A stretch of 11,298 nt of DNA from Christensenella sp. UBA941 (GTDB lineage Bacteria > Bacillota > Clostridia > Christensenellales > UBA941), in NCBI GenBank assembly GCA_002293365.1, contig DBDD01000169.1:8361-19658 (forward strand), in the 5' to 3' direction. Below are positions 6,657-11,298 of this stretch, piece after piece. Positions within the stretch are counted from its first letter, which is position 1. The number at the start of each line of letters is the position of its first letter. Below the pieces are notes generated by a model. It was not told the DNA's origin, ran no database searches, and was given only the letters and a program-made list of their open reading frames with translations. Position numbers and translations under genes: made by a program.

Positions 6657-6683
6657 ACACTGGCGCTCTTCGGGCATAGAATG
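6657..6683 (+). promoter_or_regulatory. Possible mother-cell sporulation promoter of the Cys-rich gene
   Basis: AC (6657-6658), a 16-base gap and CATAGAATG (6675-6683) resemble the sigma-K pattern AC-N16-CATANNNTA, and CATAGAAT also matches a sigma-E -10 at seven of eight positions. No sigma-A -35/-10 pair was found here. The transcript would start near 6690, after the in-frame ATG at 6681, which agrees with the TTG start at 6714. Short degenerate motifs occur by chance, so this is tentative. Confidence 0.3.
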
Positions 6684-6713
6684 AGAATAATGACTGGATT
6701 GGAGGCGCTTTAT

Positions 6714-7328
6714 TTGAGAAGGCTTCCTAGAATTTATGTTGAAGCTCGTCCGGCAAACGCTTGCCCGCGCTGCGGTAAAATACATATTCACTGCGGCGAA
6801 GGCTGCCCCTGTGAGCGCTCGCAGCCATGCGACGATGAGGACGCGCGCTCAGCGCAACGCGAGCAACGGCATGAACATCATCATGGAGCTCCGTGTTATC
6901 AGAGCTGCGAGACATGTCACGATCAGTGCCGCTGTCCCAAATGCGGACACGGCTTCGCCTGGTCGCCGGCGCCTTGCGCGCGCTGCGGAAAGCCGCACGG
7001 ATCTCGGCAGCCATGGATATCTCCGGGCGCTTCTTCGTTCGCTCCCGAAATAATAGATAGACCTGTTGAAGGCGGGTTTTCGCGCCTTTTTGGCGACAAT
7101 TCCATGCTGGGCGCGCTTATGATGCTGTCGCTTTTCGGCGGCGGCCTAGGCGGAATCTCCGAAATTCGGCAACTGTTTATGCACCCGATGTTTCAGCTAT
7201 TAGAGATAATAAACAACATGAAAAATGGCGGGAACCTTTTAGAGGCCCTCGGACCCGTCCTCAGCAGCCAGGACGTGGGCGCGTTGGGGGATATTCTGGC
7301 GGGGCTGAATAAGAATAACGTTTGTTAG
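6714..7328 (+). CDS. Cys/His-rich zinc-ribbon-like protein with hydrophobic C-terminal region
   Basis: Unrecognised protein of 204 residues from the TTG at 6714, which has GGAGG (6701-6705) eight bases upstream. An in-frame ATG at 6681 has no ribosome site and lies inside a candidate -10. The first 91 residues hold 14 cysteines, with CPRC (17-20), HIHCGEGCPC (24-33), CETC (65-68), CRCPKCGHG (72-80) and CARCGKPHG (88-96), plus a HEHHH cluster (53-57). These look like two or more zinc-binding ribbons or a metal-binding surface. After a Pro/Gly/Ser-rich linker comes GDNSMLGALMMLSLFGGGLGG (127-147), a short hydrophobic segment, then an amphipathic part (MFQLLEIINNM, LLEALGPVL, DVGALGDILAGL) and a terminal Cys. 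No transport signal is seen. A spore-coat or membrane-associated metal-binding role is conceivable but not shown. Confidence 0.7.
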   Translation: MRRLPRIYVEARPANACPRCGKIHIHCGEGCPCERSQPCDDEDARSAQREQRHEHHHGAPCYQSCETCHDQCRCPKCGHGFAWSPAPCARCGKPHGSRQPWISPGASSFAPEIIDRPVEGGFSRLFGDNSMLGALMMLSLFGGGLGGISEIRQLFMHPMFQLLEIINNMKNGGNLLEALGPVLSSQDVGALGDILAGLNKNNVC

Positions 7329-7336
7329 GCAAACAG

Positions 7337-7404
7337 TGTAGGGAACGGTTCCAAACCGTTCTGTAACTCAGATGGTTCGGGCGGGTTTGGAACCCGCCCC
7401 TACA
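7337..7404 (+). repeat. Paired-hairpin repeat, copy 3
   Basis: TGTAGGG (7337-7343) and CCCCTACA (7397-7404) bound two different hairpins: GAACGGTT-CCA-AACCGTTC (7343-7361) and GGGCGGGTT-TGG-AACCCGCCC (7379-7399). The stems share little sequence yet are each perfectly paired. It lies eight bases after the stop of the Cys-rich gene, between converging genes, and may act in 3'-end formation for both although no T-run is present. Confidence 0.85.
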
Positions 7405-7428
7405 AGATTAGAATGCTTTTTAGGTCGC

Positions 7429-7453
7429 GGGCGGATTGCCATCCGCCCCTACA
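7429..7453 (+). repeat. Single-hairpin repeat, copy 4, overlapping the deaminase stop codon
   Basis: GGGCGGAT-TGCC-ATCCGCCC (7429-7448) is followed by CTACA (7449-7453), the right half of the repeat. On the minus strand the boundary TGTAGGGG contains the TAG stop of the deaminase gene (7451-7449). The repeat therefore supplies that gene's end. Confidence 0.8.
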
Positions 7454-8714
7454 CACAAACACGTTTTGCTATCTCATTCGCCTCGAACTTGATTTTCTCG
7501 ATATCCAGCGTTTTATACTCGCCCTTATAGTAAAGAACTTTTCCGTCCGTCATGTTCATCGCCACGTCCCCCATGCCCGCCGAGTACACGACGTTTTTCA
7601 GCGCGTCATTCACGGGGTTCATGTGCGGATGTTCGAGCGATATCGCGACGAGGTCGGCCGCTTCGCTCTCCGCAATCGCCTTGCAGCCCATTCGCAGTGC
7701 CTTCGCCCCGTTGGCGGACGCCATTTTGAGCGCCGTATCTGCGGGCACGGCGACAGGGTCACGCATGAAGCCCTTGTGCAGCGTCGCGGCGAGTCGCATC
7801 TCCTCGAACATATCGAGGTTGTTGTTGCTGGCCGCGCCGTCCGTGCCGAGGGCGACGTTTACGCCCGCCTTCAGCATCTTCGGCACGGGCGCTATACCGC
7901 TTCCGAGCTTTAGGTTTGATTGCGGGTTGTGCAGCACATTTGCGCCGCGCGCGGCAATAAGGGCGATATCGTCGTCCGTCACCTGTACGCAGTGCGCCAA
8001 AAGCGTCCGCTCCGATAAAAGCCCCAGCTCCTCAAACCAAGCGACGGGAGTCTTTGCGTGCCGCTCTATGCATTGCGCGTGCTCCTCCTGGCTCTCGGAG
8101 CAATGGATATGCAAGAGCGCATCGCGCTTATTCGCCTCGTCGCGCGTACGCAGAAGCGTCTCTTTTGAGCACGTGTATTCGGCGTGCGGCCCGAAGCTTA
8201 TGGCAATCCTGCCGTTTTCCGCGCCGTGCCATCTGTCGTATAGCGCTATGGCCTCGTCTACGCGGAAATCGCCATCGCCGGAAGTGATAGCCCGGCAAAG
8301 CGCCCCGCGCAAGCCGCTTTCGCATACGGCTTCAATAAACGTATCCGTGAAGAAATACATGTCGTTGAACGCCGAAACGCCGCTGCGGATCATCTCCGCG
8401 CACGCCAAGCGCGCGGCAATCAGCGCGTCCTTCGCGCTCAGCTTATCCTCCATAGGCCAGATGCGCGTTTCGAGCCATGTCAAAAGCGGCATATCGTCAG
8501 CCGCGCCGCGAAAGAGCGTCATTGGCAGGTGCGTATGCGCGTTGACGAACGCGGGCATTAAAAGACAATTATCGAGCGATATTACTTCGTCCGCCTCAAA
8601 GCCAGCGCCGTCTCCAACGAGCGCTATTTTGCCATTTTCCACGGCCACGTTCGCGCGTACGAAGCTGCTACCCTCGGCATTGAGCGTTAGCGCTCCCTTT
8701 AAAAGTATTTTCAT
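7449..8714 (-). CDS. mtaD: S-adenosylhomocysteine / 5'-methylthioadenosine deaminase (amidohydrolase)
   Basis: Metal-dependent amidohydrolase of 421 residues that deaminates the adenine ring of S-adenosylhomocysteine, methylthioadenosine or 5'-deoxyadenosine to the inosine form. Seen motifs: NAHTHLP with His60/His62, ISFGPHAEYTCS (172-183), LLHIHCSESQEE with His204 and Glu207, LLAHCV with His241, LHNPQSNLKLGSGIAP (261-276), and GTDGAASNNNLDMFEEM with metal Asp292. These match the TM0936/DadD group rather than cytosine or guanine deaminases. The ATG at 8714 shares its A with the TGA stop of ahcY, with GGAGGGGG upstream; a TTG at 8717 is an alternative. The one-base overlap indicates coupled translation, so the substrate is probably S-adenosylhomocysteine. 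Its C-terminus ends in the repeat. Confidence 0.88.
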   Translation of the reverse strand: MKILLKGALTLNAEGSSFVRANVAVENGKIALVGDGAGFEADEVISLDNCLLMPAFVNAHTHLPMTLFRGAADDMPLLTWLETRIWPMEDKLSAKDALIAARLACAEMIRSGVSAFNDMYFFTDTFIEAVCESGLRGALCRAITSGDGDFRVDEAIALYDRWHGAENGRIAISFGPHAEYTCSKETLLRTRDEANKRDALLHIHCSESQEEHAQCIERHAKTPVAWFEELGLLSERTLLAHCVQVTDDDIALIAARGANVLHNPQSNLKLGSGIAPVPKMLKAGVNVALGTDGAASNNNLDMFEEMRLAATLHKGFMRDPVAVPADTALKMASANGAKALRMGCKAIAESEAADLVAISLEHPHMNPVNDALKNVVYSAGMGDVAMNMTDGKVLYYKGEYKTLDIEKIKFEANEIAKRVCV

Positions 8715-9958
8715 CAATCGTTCGCCCCCTCCAGATACGCCTTCTGCTCCGACGTCAGCGCGTCGATGGAGACGCCCAGCGTGTTAAGCTTCAAATTCGC
8801 AACGAAGCTGTCGGCCTTCTTCGAAACGTCGTATACCTTCGGTTCTCGGCGCTCCGCTTCCGTCGCGAGCTCGACTACGGAGAGCGCCTGCAAAGCGAAG
8901 CTCATGTCCATTATCTCGACGGGATGGCCGTCCCCGGCGACGATATTTACGAGCCGCCCGTCCGCCAATAGGTTCAAAACGCGCCCGTCGGGCATGATAT
9001 AGCCCAAAACGTCCTTGCGCCGCTGAACTTGTAATTCCGCCAGCTCCGCCAGATGAATTTTGTTTATCTCAACGTCGAAATGGCCCGCGTTTGCCAAAAG
9101 CGCGCCGTCCTTCATGACCTTGAAATGCTCTTTCGTTATAACGTCCTTGCAGCCCGTAAGCGTAACGAAGATATCGCCAATTTTCGCCGCCTCTGCCATC
9201 GGCATGACGCTGTAGCCGTCCATAGCGGCTTCTATCGCCGCGACGGGATCGACTTCTGTTATTACGACGCGCGCACCCAGCCCCCGCGCCTTTTCCGCAA
9301 CGCCGCGCCCGCAGTGTCCAAAGCCCGCTACGACGACGACCTTGCCGGGAATGACCAGATTTGTCGCGCGCATGATGCCGTCCCAGGTGGATTGGCCCGT
9401 ACCGAAGCGGTTATCGAAGAGATGCTTGCAATCCGCGTCGTTTATGGCGATCATCGGGAAGCGCAGCGTACCTTCGCGCTCCCTCGCGCGCATGCGCATG
9501 ACGCCCGTAGTCGTCTCCTCGCAGCCGCCAATAATATAGCCCGCCAAATGCGAAAGCTCGCCATGTAAAAGCTGTAAAAAGTCGCCGCCGTCGTCTATTA
9601 TCAAGTCTGGCCCAAAAGCGAGCGTTTGGCGCAGATGATCCATGTATTCTTCCTTCGTGGCGTTGTACCAGGCGTATACGTTTAAGCCCCGCGCGTCAAG
9701 CGCCGCGCATATTTCGTCGCGAGTAGTCAAAACGTTGGAGCCCGTAATTGCGACTTCCGCCCCCGCCGCCGCGAGCAGGCAACCGAGCCTCGCCGTCTTC
9801 GCTTCCAGGTGGACGCTCACGGCGACCTTTTTGCCCTTGAGCGGCAAGGTTTGGCGGTATTCCTTTTCAAGCGCGGCCAAAAGCGGCATATGCGCCGAAG
9901 CCCATTCGATGCGCTGTTCGCCCTCTTTGGCGAGCGCCGGATTGCGGATGATGCTCAT
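8714..9958 (-). CDS. ahcY: Adenosylhomocysteinase family, possibly S-inosylhomocysteine hydrolase
   Basis: NAD-dependent hydrolase that splits S-adenosyl- (or S-inosyl-) homocysteine into homocysteine and nucleoside. The 414 residues show DDGGD (122-126), EETTTG (147-152), Lys178/Asp182 in NDADCKHLFDN, FGTGQSTWDGI (185-195), the NAD fold GFGHCGRG (212-219), NAGHFDVEI with His293, and GDGHPVEIMD (342-351). The adenine-contact motif HMTVET of canonical enzymes reads HLEAKT here (50-55), with Glu and Lys in place of Thr and Glu. I recall the same in Thermotoga and archaeal-type members, including the group with the M. jannaschii S-inosylhomocysteine hydrolase. The C-terminal Lys/Tyr tail of mammalian enzymes is absent, as in that group. 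The ATG at 9958 follows GAGGTG by six bases. It overlaps the deaminase by one base, supporting action on the deaminated substrate. Confidence 0.9.
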   Translation of the reverse strand: MSIIRNPALAKEGEQRIEWASAHMPLLAALEKEYRQTLPLKGKKVAVSVHLEAKTARLGCLLAAAGAEVAITGSNVLTTRDEICAALDARGLNVYAWYNATKEEYMDHLRQTLAFGPDLIIDDGGDFLQLLHGELSHLAGYIIGGCEETTTGVMRMRAREREGTLRFPMIAINDADCKHLFDNRFGTGQSTWDGIMRATNLVIPGKVVVVAGFGHCGRGVAEKARGLGARVVITEVDPVAAIEAAMDGYSVMPMAEAAKIGDIFVTLTGCKDVITKEHFKVMKDGALLANAGHFDVEINKIHLAELAELQVQRRKDVLGYIMPDGRVLNLLADGRLVNIVAGDGHPVEIMDMSFALQALSVVELATEAERREPKVYDVSKKADSFVANLKLNTLGVSIDALTSEQKAYLEGAND

Positions 9959-10010
9959 ATAATTCACCTCATATTTATTTGCGCCCGACCAAAATTTGTC
10001 GCGGCAATTA

Positions 10011-10904
10011 TTACAGATGCTTTTTTATATTCTCGTCTGTTATGGATAGATTCGCTAAATACTTGGCAAAAGCCTCTTTTAGTTCGTCGCGGCGCAGCGC
10101 GAATTCCACCGTCGCCGCCAAAAAGCCCATCTTGTCGCCCACGTCATAGCGCAGGCCCTCGAATTCACAGGCGTACATCGGGTGCGTCTTCGCGAGCGTA
10201 TTCAGCCCGTCCGTAAGCTGGATTTCGCCTATCGCCCCCGGCGCGGTGTTTCCCAGAATCGGGAAGATCGCCGGGTCGATAATATAGCGCCCCATAATCG
10301 CGATATCGCTCGGCGCGTCTTCCGGCGAAGGCTTTTCGACAAGCTCCTTGATCTTTATGGAGCCGTCCTTCATGTCGCCGTCCGGGCGCACTATGCCATA
10401 ACGCGAAACCTGGCTGCGCTCTACACGCGCTACGCCGAGCACAGAAGCGCCCGTACGCTCGTGAACGCAAATAAGCTGACTAAGCGCCGGCGTTTTGGAA
10501 TGGATAACGTCGTCCCCCAAAAGGACGGCGAACGGCTCGTTTCCGATGAACGCGCTCGCGCAGTGGACGGCGTGGCCCAGACCGCGCGCCTCCTTTTGGC
10601 GAATATAGTGGATATTCGCGAGGTCGCTTATTTCCCGCACGGTTTGGAGCATTGCGTTCTTATGGGTACGCTCAAGCTCGAATTCGAGCTCTATCGAGCG
10701 GTCGAAATGGTCTTCGATGGCCTTTTTTGTGCGCCCCGTGATGATAATTATATCCTCTATGCCGGAACGAACCGCCTCCTCGACTATGTATTGAATCGTG
10801 GGCTTGTCCACGATCGGAAGCATTTCCTTCGGCTGCGCCTTCGTCGCCGGTAAAAAGCGCGTTCCCAGCCCCGCCGCGGGGATTACGGCCTTGCGTATGG
10901 GCAT
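10011..10904 (-). CDS. galU: UTP-glucose-1-phosphate uridylyltransferase
   Basis: Makes UDP-glucose from UTP and glucose 1-phosphate for cell-wall glycopolymers, glycolipids and galactose metabolism. The 297-residue length is typical. Motifs: PAAGLGTRFLPATKAQPKEM (9-28) nucleotide-binding loop, LPIVDKP (29-35), EARGLGHAV (105-113), LLGDD with Asp131/Asp132 for metal, ELVEKP with the sugar-phosphate segment (187-192), MGRYI (204-208), and GEIQLTD (226-232). The ATG has AAAGGAG seven bases upstream. It precedes ahcY by 52 bases without a clear terminator, so galU, ahcY and the deaminase may be cotranscribed; there is no obvious metabolic link. Its ribosome site overlaps the end of a decayed toxin gene. 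Confidence 0.95.
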   Translation of the reverse strand: MPIRKAVIPAAGLGTRFLPATKAQPKEMLPIVDKPTIQYIVEEAVRSGIEDIIIITGRTKKAIEDHFDRSIELEFELERTHKNAMLQTVREISDLANIHYIRQKEARGLGHAVHCASAFIGNEPFAVLLGDDVIHSKTPALSQLICVHERTGASVLGVARVERSQVSRYGIVRPDGDMKDGSIKIKELVEKPSPEDAPSDIAIMGRYIIDPAIFPILGNTAPGAIGEIQLTDGLNTLAKTHPMYACEFEGLRYDVGDKMGFLAATVEFALRRDELKEAFAKYLANLSITDENIKKHL

Positions 10905-10917
10905 TTCTGCACTCCTT

Positions 10918-10983
10918 TTATTCGTAATGCGTCCACATGCTAATAATTTTTATAATGCCTTGAAAGGGCTTTCCGTTCTCGTC
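10918..10983 (-). pseudogene. C-terminal remnant of a Txe/YoeB-family toxin
   Basis: A 21-codon frame between an in-frame TAA (10986-10984) and a TAA at 10920-10918 ends in IIKIISMWTHYE, closely like the last strand and C-terminus of Txe/YoeB toxins in Clostridia. The rest of the toxin is absent and there is no start codon with a ribosome site. It directly follows the antitoxin fragment at 10991-11119, in the usual antitoxin-toxin order. Its stop overlaps the galU ribosome site. The short length limits certainty. Confidence 0.6.
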
Positions 10984-10989
10984 TTAAAT

Positions 10990-10995
10990 ATTATA
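10990..10995 (-). promoter_or_regulatory. Possible -10 box for galU
   Basis: A perfect TATAAT occurs on the minus strand 86 bases before galU, in an AT-rich stretch, but no convincing -35 hexamer lies 16-18 bases upstream. It could drive galU from within the decayed toxin-antitoxin locus. Confidence 0.25.
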
Positions 10996-11119
10996 TTACA
11001 TCGGGCCATACATCGGATAGCGGCACACATTCCGACAATGGTGTATTTAATCCATCTTGAATTATCTCCTCCATACCGGGTACAGATAACAGATAATTGG
11101 TTTCAAAGATGTTCTCCAT
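10991..11119 (-). pseudogene. Small ORF resembling the C-terminal half of a Phd/YefM antitoxin
   Basis: A 42-residue open frame with a strong ribosome site (AAAGGAGAGG, 5-8 bases before the ATG). The sequence ENIFETNYLLSVPGMEEII (2-20), then NTPLSECVPLSDVW (25-38), resembles the toxin-binding C-terminal part of Phd/YefM-type antitoxins (ETxYLLSxPGM...). The DNA-binding N-terminal half is missing: an in-frame stop lies about ten codons upstream and a hairpin repeat begins about 30 bases upstream. Either a truncated antitoxin left after rearrangement or, given the ribosome site, a still-translated small antidote. A remnant of a YoeB-like toxin follows directly, which strengthens the family call. 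Confidence 0.55.
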
Positions 11120-11151
11120 TATTTCCTCTCCTTTCTCTCGTATTTATGTTC

Positions 11152-11200
11152 GGGCGATTTCGAATCGCCCCTACAGTTTTGGGTCGGGCGCTATTGCGCC
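11152..11200 (-). repeat. Paired-hairpin repeat, copy 5, overlapping the typA stop codon
   Basis: GGGCGATT-TCG-AATCGCCC (11152-11170) followed by CTACA (11171-11175) is one arm. A second hairpin, GGCGC-TATT-GCGCC (11187-11200), lies 11 bases further, preceded by GGGTC as in other copies. The TAG stop of typA (11193-11191) is inside this second stem. The outer TGTAGGG boundary on the typA side is not recognisable. Confidence 0.65.
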
Positions 11201-11298
11201 TTACTGCGCATCTTCAAACGCATCTCCTTTGAGAGGTGCATCTTTCTCAGCCTGATGTTCTTCGGCGTAATCTCTACGAGCTCGTCGTCCGCGATGAA
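11191..11298 (-). CDS. typA: TypA/BipA ribosome-associated GTPase, C-terminal end (partial)
   Basis: The last 35 codons of a gene that enters the window from the right edge. The read-through FIADDELVEITPKNIRLRK matches the conserved C-terminal region of TypA/BipA, an elongation-factor-like GTPase that acts on the ribosome in subunit assembly and stress growth. A basic tail, MHLSKEMRLKMRSKAQ, follows. The final codons and the stop lie within a hairpin of the intergenic repeat, so the normal tail may have been altered by repeat insertion. Confidence 0.85.
   Translation of the reverse strand, partial: FIADDELVEITPKNIRLRKMHLSKEMRLKMRSKAQ

Noticed and set aside
3353..7453. CRISPR array
   Set aside because: The repeats are few, widely spaced, internally palindromic and differ in stem sequence; there are no regular spacers and no cas genes.
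7552..8787. Long plus-strand open frame of 411 codons
   Set aside because: It is the antisense shadow of the deaminase gene, serine/alanine-rich with no ribosome site or family motif.
9959..10010. SAM/SAH riboswitch or terminator before ahcY
   Set aside because: Only 52 bases separate galU and ahcY. The possible hairpin has a bulge, an eight-base loop and no T-run; the space is too short for a riboswitch with expression platform.
10798..11232. Plus-strand open frame of 144 codons over the galU upstream region
   Set aside because: It crosses the galU start, the toxin-antitoxin remnants and the typA end, all supported on the opposite strand.

Overview
The window looks like chromosomal DNA from a low-to-moderate GC Gram-positive lineage (Bacillota, Clostridia-like, possibly an uncultured gut or anaerobic-digester member). 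The reasons are an Asp23/Gls24 protein in what looks like the asp23-DAK (yloU-yloV) arrangement, strong AGGAGG-type ribosome sites, TTGACA/TATAAT promoters, a Firmicutes-type lipoprotein signal, and RelBE- and YefM/YoeB-type toxin-antitoxin loci. No rRNA, tRNA, CRISPR array or transposase gene was seen.

Layout: (1) 1-560, minus strand: an asp23-like gene with its own promoter, reading toward a probable DAK/YloV gene that starts at the left edge. (2) 590-5740, plus strand: a pentose operon made of a YtfQ-like sugar-binding lipoprotein (apparent ATT start), an FGGY sugar kinase, araD (L-ribulose-5-phosphate 4-epimerase) and an L-fucose/L-arabinose isomerase-family enzyme. Together the three enzymes can carry L-arabinose (or a related aldose) via the ketose and ketose phosphate to D-xylulose 5-phosphate, with non-orthologous replacements for classical AraA and probably AraB. 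(3) 5742-6273, minus strand: a RelB/DinJ antitoxin with a clear promoter-operator, followed by a toxin gene that lost its middle, then a strong terminator. (4) 6287-7328: a small charged protein (minus) and a divergent Cys/His-rich protein (plus), both of unknown function. (5) 7449-10904, minus strand: galU, then ahcY and an S-adenosylhomocysteine/methylthioadenosine deaminase that overlap by one base. This pair suggests SAM recycling through S-inosylhomocysteine. (6) 10918-11119, minus strand: the eroded remains of a second (YefM/YoeB-like) toxin-antitoxin locus. (7) 11191-11298, minus strand: the 3' end of typA/bipA.

A family of short intergenic repeats runs through the window. Each copy is a self-complementary hairpin of about 20 bp, usually in pairs, bounded by TGTAGGG/CCCTACA. 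The stem sequences differ between copies but remain base-paired. All copies sit directly after gene 3' ends, and in two cases (the deaminase and typA) the repeat supplies the stop codon. The repeat family, the deaminase-hydrolase pair and the two decayed toxin genes are the most interesting points.
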